DNA of 64,000 bases from Scedosporium boydii. Lineage: Eukaryota; Ascomycota; Sordariomycetes; Microascales; Microascaceae. A program made the position numbers and the translations under genes. The notes beneath the pieces are model-generated. The model saw nothing but the letters and a program-made list of their open reading frames with translations. It was not told the origin of the DNA and searched no databases. Location of the stretch: contig NJFT01000020.1 of assembly GCA_002221725.1 (NCBI GenBank), positions 186,001 to 250,000 on the forward strand, read 5' to 3'. Of this stretch, positions 33,501-46,281 are shown piece by piece (position 1 is the first letter of the stretch; the number at the start of each line of letters is the position of its first letter).

Positions 33501-36276
33501 TAATACTCCTCCTTCTTTAGTTTTTATCCCTAAAGACCTATAAATAGACTACCTACTTATTAGTTATATCTCCTTCCCTATCCCTTCCTTTCTTCTTTAC
33601 TAATTATAGCTAATTATATTAAATAAGATTTTATCTACTCCTTACCTCTATACTCTTTACTATACTAAAGTAATTAAATAAGAGGGCTTTAAAGTTATAT
33701 TATACTTTTTTTATAAGAAGAAGAAGTTAGCCTATAAAATAATTAAAGAGATATCTTATTATGGAGAATATACTTACTAATAGTATTCCTACAATACTTC
33801 TAAAGTAATAGTTTTATTTAATATATTAATTTCATTTCTTCTAGCCCATCACCTACTAACTTATATACCCTAGTATCCTAAATTAGTATAGAGTAGTACT
33901 ATCTTAATAAAGAGAAGGAGGAGATTAAAAAGTCCCTCTATCAATTACAAAAAGCTCTTTTTAAGAAGCTAGCCTACTTATCCTATATTTAAAAATAAAA
34001 ACAAATACTTTTAAGAAAGGGGTTAGAGATAGTTTATTAAAATATTAAGTTACTAGATAAACTAAAGGAAGTAGAATATTAAGAGTCTAAAGCTACTATA
34101 ACTATATAGTCTTCTAATACTATAGATATAATTAATTAGAATTTAATTAGGTTATCTCTAAATTTATAACTAATAGATCCTAGAACTTTACTAAGTTTCT
34201 CTAGTGGAATATAGTAAGAAGCTACTAGCTCCCTATTAAATATTTAATAAGCTCCTAGGTATTTTTACTTTTATTATAATTTTTTTACTTAATTAAGTAC
34301 TTTATAGTTCCCTTATAATATTAGGAGTTAAGGATCTTTTCTACTTTAAAGATCTCTTCTTTTTAAGCTTTAATCTATATTACTTTTCTAAGTAGTAGGT
34401 CTTTATATATTAGTTTAAGTAGGGCTATATAGAATACTAGGTAGTTATCTATATCTTCTAGTAGCTTAAGTTTATAATTAACTTATAAGATCTTATATTT
34501 AACTAGGAAAAGTCTTAGTTTCTAATAGTTAAGTTTATTACTTAGTTATATTATTTTAATCTAGGAATCTCTTATTCCTAGCTTCTTTTAAAGTAGCTAG
34601 ACCTTACTCTCCCTTCTAAAAATTAGTCTCTCAATCTATTTTTAATCTATATAGTATTTTATTTATTATTATATAAATTAGAATTCTTCTATAAGCTATT
34701 TATATAGCTTCTTCATTTTATCTATAGTAATAATTACTTATTCTACTAGTATTTTTATTCCTATTAGCTTAAATCCTACTTAGAATTTAATACTATAATT
34801 TATATAAAATAATAATAACTTTATACTTTCTAATATATTAGTATTATATACTCTTTATACTAGAGGTAATAGAGATATCTAGTTATCTTATTCCTAGTTA
34901 ATATAGTACTATAGGTATACCTTAAGTATCTAGTTTATCTACTTAACCTACTTTTATATTTCTAGATAGTAAGCTATAAAGAGCTTATAGTTAATTTCTA
35001 TTCTATCTAATAAGCTCTACTAGAAGTATAAGATAAATACTTTACCTCTATCTAAGTTAATTTCTTCTAGTAAGTTATAATTAGCTACTACTATTTATAG
35101 GAATAGTTTAGTAAATTATAGTACTTTTATTACTTTATTATAGAATATGAAATAAGTATACTTTATTAGTCTATTAATTACTACTATAATATTATTGTAC
35201 TTTATTTTAGTAGTTAAGTCTTTAGACTTTAGTAGCTTAATAATAAAATTAATAGTAATCTTTTACTATAGCATTTCTAGTATTAGTATAGGTTATAGTT
35301 TTTTATATAGCTTATATTATGATGTCTTATTTTACGCATAGTACTTATATATCTTAATTAAGTATTTAAGGTTCTTAAGGCTATAATCTATCTAATAATC
35401 TCTTCTAAAGATTTTAAGTATTTTTCTAAAGCTTAGGTAACTATATAGTAGTAACTTATATATTTCCTAGAAGATATAACTAGTAAGGTTACTAGTAATT
35501 ATTAGTTTTCAATTTTAATACTATAAGCTATTATATTTTCTTATATCTAGGTAGTTTAAGGAGTCTTCATAATATAAGGTCTTATAGCCTTTTTATTATT
35601 TCCTTATCTCTTTAAATAGTTTCTAGTTCTACTTAACTTAATAGCTTACTATAACTTATTATAAGCTACCTTTATTATCTTAGTATAATATAGTCTATAT
35701 TTTCTTAAATATCTTTTAAAAATAGTTAGGGTATTAACTAAGAGTATCTACTCTTCTATTTTCTTTTCCTTTAATATATATAATTTAGAAATTATATTTT
35801 AATAGCTCTTCTACTTATTATACTTATTATTAGTTTAATTCCTTAGTTATTATAAACCTTATAAGGTTTTTATAATCTAAGTAGACTATAATAGGGTACT
35901 TAATACTAACTAGGTAATATCTCTATTCTTTAAATACTTTAATAATAACTATAAGTTCTTTATTAAATATAGTATATTATAATACTAGTCTACTAAGCTT
36001 TTTAAATATAAAAGCTATTAATTAGACTTTATTATTTTTATCTTATTACCTAAGCTGAGCTCTAATATTATAGTCTAAGGTATCTATTTCAACTTTAAAT
36101 AGTTTTATAGAGTTAGCTTTAGTAAGTACTAGTTATTTACTTACTACCTACTTAGCCTCCTAAAGTACTTCTTATTCCTTTAGTCCCTATTTAAATAGAG
36201 TATCTTTCTTTATAAAGTTAGTAAGTGCTTTTACCTTCTTATTATAGTTCTTAAGAAATCTTTAGTAGAAGTTAAG

Positions 36277-36710
36277 TGTTACGATCCTAACACTTCGGGT
36301 TCCGGCTGATTAATGGAATAGGCAAGTGCTAAGACAGTAGGGCCCTGTTTAGGGACAAGTGAGGCAGTCGAGCAGTATTCACAATAATAGGTATCGAGAG
36401 TGCGTATACAAGTGTAGGGTGTAGGTGTTACTTGTATTGACTACTGAAGAGTCTGGAAGATAACTAGACTAGTGGGAGACATCGTAGCTTTATATAGACA
36501 CTTCTTCCATCCGTCTTCAGTATGCAGTCACCTTCCGGGCGCCTGCCTGATCGCTTTGCCAGCGATCGTCCGGTCGCGTCCTCTTCGTGCGGCCGGTCGC
36601 TTCTAGTGCGTCCGCCCAGTCGCACTGCCAAGGAGCGACCACGTGACCTTGTCCTGATCCTGCCGTTCCTCACCGCCCTGGGCGGCCCAAATCACGGCCG
36701 GGTTGTGACA
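36277..36710 (-). repeat. Solo LTR of family A, almost free of RIP
   Basis: 434 bp between perfect TTAAG target duplications (36,272-36,276 and 36,711-36,715). On the - strand it starts TGTCACAACC and ends ATCGTAACA. It is the cleanest copy of the LTR family that bounds the elements at 1-12,413. Open frames of 69-80 codons inside it are LTR sequence, not genes. Confidence 0.92.
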
Positions 36711-37297
36711 TTAAGGAATCTAAGGAATCTTTTAACTTCTATAATATTAGTTAATATTAGCTAGTCTAAGATAGCTTTAACTTTTAATTCCTATATCTAG
36801 ATTTTACCTAGCTAGATAGTATAGCTAAAGAAGTCTACTTCTTGTTTATAGAATTTACACTTAGCGATTTCAACTAGTAAGTTAGCTTCTTCTAACTTTT
36901 AGAGGACCTTATATATATATTCCTTATATTTCTCTAGTATTTTTAAGTAGATGAGGATATTATTAAGGTATATAATAATAAACTAGTCTAGATATTTATA
37001 TACTATATAGTTAATTATTATCTAGAAACTTGCTAGGGTATTAGTTAATCTAAAAGGTATAACTAAGTACTTAAAGTAACTATAATAGGTTTAAAAGGCC
37101 ATCTTCTACTTATTACCTTCCTTAATATAGATTAGGTTATATATTCTCTTTAGGTCTAATATTATAAACTACTAAGCTCTTTAGAGCCTATCTTATAGTT
37201 TAGAGATTAAAGGTAATAAGTATTAGTTTTTTATTATAATATTATTAAGTTACTAATAATCTATATATATCTATAGTCTCCTATTCTTTTTTAGTAT

Positions 37298-37600
37298 TGT
37301 GATCGAGTAGGGAAACTAAACCAAAACACCCTCTACAAAATGAAAGAAACAGTCATCTTGGAGACATCGATCGCTTTGCGATCGATGTTGGAAAGGTTGG
37401 TCTAATGGTCATAGAAAAACTGGAATCGAAAAGGAAAAGAAGGATTCTGATTGAAAAAGATGTTCTAACTTGAAGTCGATAGCCACTAAGGAATTCTTCA
37501 CTTTTTATTCCATGCCGCTGCTGCCACGCGTCACGTGCCATGTGGCAGCTACTGCCACAAGCCACAGTTGCCACATACCAGCCGCCCCACGCACCAACAC
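37298..37600. repeat. Solo LTR (family C), copy 1, little mutated
   Basis: 303 bp flanked by AGTAT on both sides (37,293-37,297 and 37,601-37,605). It starts TGTGATCGAG and ends CGCACCAACAC; in reverse it begins GTGTTGGTGCG, reminiscent of Ty1/Copia-type LTRs. A second copy is at 55,640-55,945. Internal GATCGCTTTGCGATC palindrome. Confidence 0.85.
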
Positions 37601-40600
37601 AGTATAAAGAAAATAGGGTATCTAACTAGTAATATTAATAGTTAGATATATCCCTTCTTTAGTATTTCTTTAATATATTCTCTAAGTATTTAAAGTTATA
37701 CTTTATTAAAATTATAAATAGATATAAACCTTAGTTATATACTTTCTTTTAGGAGTATCTTATAGTCCTACTAGCTATATTCTAATAGTCTAGTTTTTAG
37801 TTCTTTAGTAAATACCTTACTATATCTTTAATATTTTCTAAATATAAGCTATAGTATTTCTTCTACTATTAGTAAGGTTTCAAAAGCTATTATAGCTCTT
37901 TTTATATATACTTATTTATACTTTCTTCCTTTTAATAAGTAATTTAAATCTTTTATAATAAGTACTTTAAAGTAGATTATTATTTTAAAAGCTCTTAACT
38001 TACTTAAAAGTAACTTTTCTAGTTAATACTATTTAAAGGCTAAGTTATTTCCTAGGCCTTACTTAGCTTCATTCTAAGTAAGCTAATTAGTTATTTAATT
38101 AATCTATAGGTTTTTTATTTATAGCTATAGGGTCCCTAATATAATAAAATATCTAGTAATCCTAGTAATATTAAAAAAAATATAGTTAACTTATCTAGTA
38201 ATAGTAATATAAAAGTATATAGTCTCTATATTAACTACTCTACCTTTATAATCTACTAGTATTCTATTATATATATTTAAGGTATATAGCTAGTATTTTT
38301 CTACTTATAGTAGTTCTAATTTATTAATAATTATAAGTAAAATAAAGTTTTCTTATACTTTATTATCTACTAGGGCTATAAATACTTAACTAGTTAAAGT
38401 AATAAGTACTTTTAAATAGTAGATTAGCTATCCTTCTATAATATTTATCTCTTATAGTCTTAGTCTTATTTTTCTAGTAACTTCTTCTATAACTATTTAT
38501 TGTAGTAGTTACTATAAGCTAGTAACTTATTATTATAGCCTTTCAATTTCTACTTATTATACCTATTATTAGCTATTTAGCTTAATTATTTCTTATAGGT
38601 TATTAAGTAAGGTCTAATATAATTTCTATTATCTTTCTATTTCTCCCTAAAGCTGTTCTTATAACTCCTTAAAGTCTTAGTTAATCATTTATTAAGCTTA
38701 GTAGAACTAATTCTATTATTTTAAATTCTTTATAAGCTCTTAAGTAGCAGCCTCAACCTTTATAAGCCTTTCTTTTTTCTTAAGTCTAGTATCTTCTATA
38801 AAGTTAATCTATTTCTCTAGGTTATTAATCTACTACTAGAACTTAATTCTTAGGTCTTTACTATAAAGAATATATTATAACTAGTCAATCTATACTTAGA
38901 GGTTAATAAAATCTAATGTAATATCTCTTAACTTCCTATTATAATACTAGTTTAGTTTTTTATAGGAGGTTTAGCTTCCTCTAGTCCCTTTATACTAGGC
39001 AAAAGGGGCTTATCCCTTTTTAACTTCTCTTTAATTAGCTTATTATTCTTTTATAGACTACTTTTATTATTTCTAGGTTTTATCTTCTAGATCTTAAGTA
39101 CTAAGATAGGTATCTAGGTCTTTAGTTAATACTTTAGTCTTTATTTTATAGTCCTCTAAGATCTTTAGATAATATAATTACTATTCTATTAAGTTTTATA
39201 GGTTCTTAAGACAGTAAGCTACTTCTTTTTCTAGCTATCTTAGATCTAGCTCTTCTTATATCATTTCTAAAGTATACTATAGGACCTTTTTTTCTAATAT
39301 CTTAATAAGTTCCTAAAGTATCTATCTTTCTTTATCTTCTTTAAGGGTAGTATAGTAATTAATTAGGAGGTTACTAAGCTACTCTTCTTATTTCTAGGCT
39401 ATCTAGGTTACTTATTATTCTTAGTCTTACTTTTCCAGCTTTTATTAGTATATAAACTACTATAATAATCCAGGCATCTAGTAGTATTATTTATAAGCCT
39501 CATTATAATATTCTTCATATAACAGGTCTATATTTATTAAGGTATCAAACTTCTTTAGAAGTTCTTCCTAGGTTTCTTTAATTTATTTTTAGATTTCTAA
39601 TATTTTAGTAATTTCTTCTTACTTTATTATTCCAAACTTTTAAAGCTTCTTAAGGTAATACCCTACTCCTTCTTTTTCACTTTAGTAAGTACTATAATTA
39701 TTATTATAGTATATTATCTAGGATAAGGTTTTATAGTTAATAAGGCTAGCTCCTAGCTACTAAGTCTTTCCTTTAAGTACTAGCTTAAAGCTTAATTTCT
39801 TCCTATTAGGCTTTTTATATCCTAATTTTAGTTTATACCTTATTTAACATTCCTAAATATAGTACTTTATATATTTACATTTATAACATTTCCTAATCTT
39901 AGCTTCTAAGGCCTTAAAAATAATACTTTTATTATTAGCTCCTAGTTTTATAGACTCTAAGTAGGTCCCTTATAAGGTATTACTATTACTCTACTTATAT
40001 TTAATATTAGTAGTAGCCTATAGCTTATAAGTCTTAGCTATAGTCCAGCCTTATTTTTACTATTATTACTTATATAGATAGTTATTAATCTTTATAGCAC
40101 TTTTAATATATTCTATAAGTTATACTAGCTTCTTAAGTTTATAAAGTTTATTCTTAACTTCTTCTTTAAGCCTATTATAAAAGTAGATTATAAGAGGCTT
40201 ATCTCCCTAGTTAAAATATATAATAATCTACTTAAATTCTATAGTATATTTAGTAGTAGATCCCTTTTAACTTAACTTCTCTAATTATTAAATTATAACT
40301 TACTATTTATTAGGTTTACTAAAAGCTTCTTTAAGGGCTTCCTTAAACTCTTTATAGTCTTTAAAGATTTTAATAGTCTTAGCTTTTTATATAATTTCGT
40401 CATTTTTAAATTAGTTTTAAAAAGTAGGTTTAAATTATATAAGTATATTATCTATAAGGTACTAGACTATAGTAGTTACTTTATTAGCCTTAGTATAAAA
40501 CTAGTTCTTATAGTATTATAAGTAGGTTTTTATTTAAGTAAGGAATCTTTATAGCTTCTATTAATTTCCTCTATACTTCTCTAGTAATATAATTTTAAGC

Positions 40601-41047
40601 CTAGGTACTAAGTTTATAGAGGCTATAGAAAATATACTACTTCTATAGGCTACTATATTTATATTCAACTACTAGATTATTTACTCTAGCTAGGTAATTT
40701 ATTATCTAATTAAAAGGTTAATATTTTCCTAGATTACCTATTTAATATTATTAAAATACTAATTAAATTCTCTATTTTTTTTATATTAGTAGCTAGTAAA
40801 CTCCTCTACCTCCTTTATTTTAGCTTACTACTTATCTATAATATCCTAAAGTTACTTAATAATAGTAATATTAGAGTCTTCCTTCTTATTACTAGATTCT
40901 TTACTAGCCTCTATAGTAGGTATAGTCACTTCTTATATCTTAACTTTATTATCTAACTTAGGAGGAGTCTTTTTCTTAGCTAGGGCTATAATTTCTAGAT
41001 GTTAGTACTACTTAATAGAATTACTTACTAAATAGAAGTAGTCAATA

Positions 41048-41500
41048 TATTACAGTCCTAATACTAGGGAACTAGTTAATTAATAGATATTAGGTAAATA
41101 TAGTAAGTATTAAGGTCATAAGGGCTTATTAGTAGTAAATAAGATAATCAACTAGTATTTATAATAATAAGTAGAAGTATATATATAAGTATAGGTTATA
41201 GTTATATTTACATTAACTATTAGAAAGTTTAAAAAGATAAACTAGATATATAGTAGGATCTATAGTTTATATAGACATTTTCTTTCTAAGCTCTCTAAAA
41301 TAATTACTACCCTAGGGCTGCAATCACTCCCCTTAATCATAATACTCATTATTATAATTATTATAATCACCATAGGTAATCGCTAGGTAGCCTAGCGATC
41401 GTTCTCGTAGGCTATATACTTGCTAGGCAGGTATACCTATCTATTACGTTCTGACATCCGTCACCGCTTCCCGGGCCTATATAAAGGTCGGCCCGTGACA
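41048..41500 (-). repeat. 5' LTR of Gypsy element B
   Basis: 453 bp. It retains a GC-rich segment at 41,375-41,500 that is AT-converted in the partner LTR at 33,047, another case of unequal RIP between the two LTRs of one element. Confidence 0.85.
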
Positions 41501-41505
41501 CTAGT

Positions 41506-42482
41506 TACACTACGAAAATATTATAAATAAAAGGACCTAATATCTACACTAGAAAAACTGCAACTATATAATTAGCTTCTTATAGATAGGAGGTATTAAT
41601 TTATTCCTTAACTAGATTTACATTTTATTCTTCCACTATTACTTACTTCCTTTAGTAAAATAGCTCTTTCTAGAGTATTATATAACTTAAAATATCAGTA
41701 TTAAGTTTAAAAGTAGAAAATAGCTTTAATACTAGCCTATAAAAGGGCCTATATTAGTTTATAATAAAATAGCTGTAATTATATCTATACCTATAAGATT
41801 AAAAATTAGTTATTTTTTTAGATAAAATATAAGTATAAAATAATATAATATAGAAGTAATAGATTACTATTTATAATATAAAAGACTTAAAAATATAGGC
41901 TCTTCTTTATATAAAGCTATATAGCTAGATATTTACAGAAATATTTATAGGCTTAGTTAAGGGACCTAGTTTCTTTTAGGAAAAGGAATAGAATACTATT
42001 ATAGCCTATAATTATATCTTCTTCTTTCTTCTATTAGTATAGGTATTTCTTTATACTAACTACCTTTTTATCTTCTAGTAAGATAATATAAGGTCCTATA
42101 TAGTAAAAATAACTAAGTCTGCCTTATATTTAATAAAAGTTCCAGTTCTTCCATGGCCAGTAAAAAGCTCTAACTTAAACCCTATTAAAAATGTCTAGTT
42201 TGTTATGAAAGATTAGGTAGAATATAAGTACAATATTCAGTCACTGAAACGACCGGAATTGCATGCTGCGATCGAGGCTGCTTAAGAAGCTATTCTAGAA
42301 ACCTTTCTTCAGGATCTAACTCACTCTATGATCGAGCAGCTAACAAGAATAATTGCTATAAATGGGGAAATAGTATAGATACTTCTTAATAGCCTGGTTT
42401 TATATAGTAACTGAAGTATATATACCTCTTCTAAAAGTGGTCAGCAGGTTTAGATTTAACGTTTCAAACCCTGGTATAAGAT
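41506..42482 (+). mobile_element. Right part of Tc1/mariner element 3, ends at island 2 border
   Basis: Continuation of the element begun at 32,430. Joined across the Gypsy insertion it would be about 1.6 kb, normal for the superfamily. The transposase C-terminal coding remnant at 42,130-42,380 parallels 24,650-24,907. The right terminal repeat TTTAACGTTTCAAACCCTGG lies just before 42,482 and is followed by TA (42,483-42,484), matching the TA at 32,428-32,429. Confidence 0.82.
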
Positions 42483-42644
42483 TATGCAAAGACACCTAAT
42501 TTGATCCTTTGGCCCGCTAAGCAGCTACTAGCTCTACTAGCTCCTCATCTCCACCTCCCTTCTGCAAGGCCGTGTTACGCACCCAGGTGATTAAAATCCC
42601 TCCTGTTGCCCCGGCAGGAGCCAACCAGGGCGGCCTAGTTTATC

Positions 42645-42655
42645 AATCTAAGCGC
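42645..42655 (+). promoter_or_regulatory. Cluster motif AATCTAAGCGC upstream of permease 2
   Basis: Exact copy about 800 bp before the permease 2 ATG. Confidence 0.6.
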
Positions 42656-43071
42656 TTCCCCCAAGTTCGGCTCGGTTAGTCTGTGTTAGCTCCATTTTAC
42701 CCCAGGTTTAGACTGTGGAGGTTCCAGCCAACCCCGCTTCCCCGCAAAACAGGTTGACCGCCGGTTGCTGTTCGTTACCATCGGAACCCTACCTTTTGGA
42801 TACGAGACCAAGGGACCACGGCCCATCGCTTGGGTCTAGCCTGTCGCCCCCGTCGAGTTCGTCGAGGATGCAGCCAGGGTTATGTGCATTTGTCTTCTTT
42901 CCATGCTCGCCATGATACCCCGCATATCTCGATCTAGTATGGTCGTGGCTTGGGTCCAGCTAAACTACGTTGAGACAGAATTTGCCTCCTATCTTCGGTT
43001 CCAAGTACTTCTCTCTCCACAGCTCCACATCCCAATTTCACACTAGTGCCCTTATCACTCCACCACACGGA

Positions 43072-43082
43072 GCGCTTAGATT
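43072..43082 (-). promoter_or_regulatory. Cluster motif AATCTAAGCGC (reverse) upstream of permease 2
   Basis: Exact copy on the - strand, about 370 bp before the permease 2 ATG. Confidence 0.65.
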
Positions 43083-43453
43083 GGACAAGGCACCCAACAG
43101 AATGCGACCAACACCTATGGAGTAAACTAACTAGTGCGCGCACCTTTATCTGGAAGATGATGGCGTCGGCTCCTTCGGGCGAAGACAGGGATACGGATAC
43201 CATTACTCCAGGTTTTATCTCCAGTCTCCACGAGATAGGGCATTGTGGAAACCTTATAACAACCCTACTCGCTCCGGAATCCATCATTCTTCTCTATCTC
43301 CTTTCCAACTCGTTCAGGTCAATGCTGCCAGTCGCCGTCTCGACTCGTCTTCTTTGTTCTTGCTCCGAGCCGGTAGGCAACCTCGTGTCGAACCAACTTC
43401 CCACCTCATTTGCGTATCTTTCATCCCCATAAAATTCTCCAGCAGCCGACAAG

Positions 43454-45092
43454 ATGGGTGAGAAGAGCCCGGATCCCACAAACGACTCTGCCGCAAGCCA
43501 GACAAATGGAGAAGTCGAAGTCCTCGAGACGCAGATCCTCGACGAGGGTCAACTGGACTCTGGACGACTCAACATTTGGAGCACCGTCGGTGTCCAGTAC
43601 TCCACGACGGCTTCGCCACTAGCTCTCGGTGCCTATCTCCAGCTTGTCCTAGGGGCTGGAGGCAGCCCCTACCTTTTCTGGGGAATCTTAGTTGCCATGT
43701 CTGCTCAATTTCTCACAGCCTTTAGCTTGGCTGAGCTCGCGGCTTCTTTCCCCCACGCATCAGGTATGAAACACCAATGAATCTCCCAACGTGAATAATC
43801 AGCAATCCATCTAACAAAACGGCTCCGCCATAGGAACGGTATACTGGGTTTTCGTGCTCGCGCCTCCCTCGACCGTACGATTCCTCAGCTACTTGAACGG
43901 CATGACAGTCTCTTTGGGATGGCTTTTTGCACTTGCCGGCACGGTCGTATACTCTGGGGAGTTCATAGCAAGCATGGGTGCCGCCGCGACTGGGTACCAT
44001 CCCGAACACTGGCACGTTTACCTCTTGGGCGTTGCGTCGCTCGTGGTTTCGGCTCTGCTGAACACCGTCTGGATCCGGGTACTCCCCGTGCTTACCAAGT
44101 TCATGGTTTTTTTCGTCAACATTGTCGCCATCTTTATCTTTGTTACCATCCTCGTCAAAACGCACCCCAAGGCCGCAGCCAAGACCGTGTTTGTGGACGT
44201 TGTCAACGAGACGGGGTGGTCGTCAGATGGTCTAGTCTTCCTCATCGCTCTGCTTCCAGGTGTCTCCCTTATCAGCTTATTTGACGGCGCTGCCCACTTG
44301 GCCGAAGAGCTCCCCCGACCCGACAAGCAAGTCCCCCAAGTCATGATCTTGACCAATCTACTCAATGCGTTCACGGTAATCGTCATGCTTCTTGCGCTCC
44401 TCTTCTGCCTGACGAAACCCGAGAACCTCTTGGAACCTCTCGCTGGGTTGCCCATCCTCCAGCTGTGCTGGGACGCCTGGCCGTCCGTCGGTTTCGTCAC
44501 GACAGTTGCCGTCTGCTATTCCATCGTTCAGATCCTGGCCTCCATGTGTATCCTCTTCGCAAGCAGCCGTCTTTTCTGGTCCTTTGCCAAGACGGGCGCT
44601 TTTCCCTTCTCCAAGTGGATGTCCCGAGTTGATGGAGAGTACAAAGTCCCCGCCAACGCGGTTTATGTCACTGCCTTGCTCGCCGCCCTCATCACCCTTC
44701 TCGTTCTCGGCTCGTCAACCGTCCTCAACGCTTTATTCGGATCCGCCGTCATTCTGATGGCCATAGCCTACTCGACACCGATTATTCTTCTGTTGATGAA
44801 GGGCAGATCTGTCCTTCCCGAGGGCAGAAGCCTTAACCTCGGGCGGCTTGGCACGGTGGTGAACATCGCGGCGCTGTGCTGGATCGCCCTCATCACAGTA
44901 TTCCTATCATTCCCAACATACATGCCGGTAACGAAGAACACCATGAATTGGGCCGCTCCGTTTGCGATTGGGTGTCTCGTTCTTGTATTCATCAACTGGT
45001 TCTTTTGCAGGAAGTCGTACCGCTTGCTTCATGGCCTCTACGTTGAAGGGCTACACGGGGCCGTGCCTGCGGGACTGGAAGCAGGGAAGTAA
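43454..45092 (+). CDS. APC-superfamily amino-acid/GABA permease (permease 2)
   Basis: 522-aa membrane transporter, paralogue of permease 1. Exons are 43,454-43,763 and 43,834-45,092, with a phase-1 intron after the same HASG/HTAG position as in permease 1. A hydrophilic N-terminus of about 45 residues is followed by 11-12 hydrophobic segments. Conserved blocks shared with permease 1 include GWSSDGLVFLIALLPGVSLI, AEELPRPDKQVP, NAFTVIVM, PENLLEPLAGLPILQLCWDA and the C-terminal RLLHGLYVEG. It probably carries an amino acid, amine or related metabolite across the plasma membrane. Two permeases in one cluster could split uptake and efflux, or one may be a duplicate drifting to a new substrate; the sequence does not decide. 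Confidence 0.9.
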
Positions 45093-46281
45093 CCGGGACG
45101 CACATTTAGCTAGCCACAGATATTGGTACCTGAAGTATGGGCAAAACTGAAAGCATCCGCGGGTGTGGAATTCATTTAATTCAGTTTTTGTCGTTGAATT
45201 GTATAGTGTTCTAGTCTCAACATTAATCAATAGTGCTTTGACGCCCGTCAGATTTAGCTCACCCTACACCCTCGCATAAATTTGTGCATGAAACCATGAA
45301 AGATTGATTTCCATTTATCTTGTATTCCCTACATAAGCCGCCTCTTCTCCTAGCAATATTACACTGATCCTTCGTGGGACCAAACACCTCTTGACGTTGC
45401 ATAACGCCAACTGTTGCCTTGACACTGATGGCCCCCTTCCTGGCCTTGCTATCTCCGGCACCCAACCGAGTATTGCTGCAATTGTACCCGTTTGAGAGCA
45501 CACTGCAGAGCTCAGGTAAGAAGTTCGCTGTGGTGGCGGCGGCTTTACTCGGTTGTGTTGACCAGTACCTTCCACCTGGTACCATGCTCCAGTGGCGCCT
45601 TCCACCTTGTACCATGCTCCAGTTGGTCACATGACTGCGAGCCCACCATATAGAGGGATATCTCTGGCTCCTCTGGCCACAGATCCATCCTCAACCCATC
45701 ATCATCATCATTATCTTCTTCATAGGGACAAGTATATCACATATTTGCCCCACAGGTTGAACCTGTGCCCTTGTAATATTTCCGTACCATTTAAAGCACT
45801 GGCTAATTCCCACAACGCGATAACAAGCCAGGACCCATTGATATCGTCGGTCCACTTTCGACGAACGCCTAACCGATTGAATCTCAAGCAGGTCGTGTAT
45901 ACCTTATCGTCATGCTCCGGACCCACTAGGCAAGCCAAATGAATGGATTGATCTGAGACGACGCCGCCTCCAGAATCGAAGCTAGTTCCTCGGAAGGTTA
46001 AAGGCTCCTTTTCCATCCGTTATCTACGTGTCGTGAGCATTGGTATGTATTAGAAGGGAAGGAATAGACCTACGTAAGTACTTTGATAACGAAAGTCGGC
46101 TCTCCCTTCACAATCGGACCATCAACAAGCTCCACCATTGCTGTTACCTTCCTGGAAGTCCTGAGGAGTTTTCGAGGCCAAATATATTCACCCAATTCAA
46201 AGATGATCGGTTGAGTCGTGGGGTTGATCCAAGTGGGCTATCCAGACATGCTGGCGAAAGATGGATATTTTAAAAGTTGAC
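45093..46281. other. Intergenic region between permease 2 and BBE-like oxidase
   Basis: The two flanking genes converge here. It holds the inverted third copy of the dispersed repeat (45,545-45,750). Several overlapping short open frames, none gene-like. Confidence 0.6.
45545..45750 (-). repeat. Three-copy dispersed repeat, copy 3 (inverted)
   Basis: Reverse complement of the arrangement at 15,207 and 32,071: ATGATG tract, GGATCTGTGGCC, AGGAGCCAGAGATATCCCTC, GTGGGCTC, TCATGTGACCA and ACTGGTCAACAC. Located about 450 bp after the permease 2 stop. Confidence 0.75.

Larger units (their letters stand above)
33047..41500 (-). mobile_element. Complete Ty3/Gypsy retrotransposon (family B), nested, RIP-degraded
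   Basis: An 8,454-bp element on the - strand. The LTRs are 33,047-33,500 and 41,048-41,500, and the flanking 5 bp are CCAGT (33,042-33,046) and CTAGT (41,501-41,505), one C/T difference that RIP explains. On the - strand the 5' LTR is on the right, and a polypurine tract (AAGAAGGAGGAGTATTA) precedes the left, 3' LTR. The interior is homologous in order to the family A pol but diverged and riddled with stops. Two solo LTRs of other families (36,277-36,710 and 37,298-37,600) account for the internal GC-rich patches. Confidence 0.88.
42485..43453. promoter_or_regulatory. Upstream region of permease 2
   Basis: Start of island 2. No gene is supported; the open frames at 42,715-43,432 overlap on both strands without recognisable features. 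It carries two exact cluster motifs, 42,645-42,655 (+) and 43,072-43,082 (-). Confidence 0.6.

Noticed and set aside
36464..36764. Open frames in the GC-rich patch
   Set aside because: The patch is a solo LTR with target duplications; the frames exist only because this LTR escaped RIP.
44018..44500. 160-codon - strand frame inside permease 2
   Set aside because: Antisense shadow of the permease; the composition follows the opposite strand's codons.
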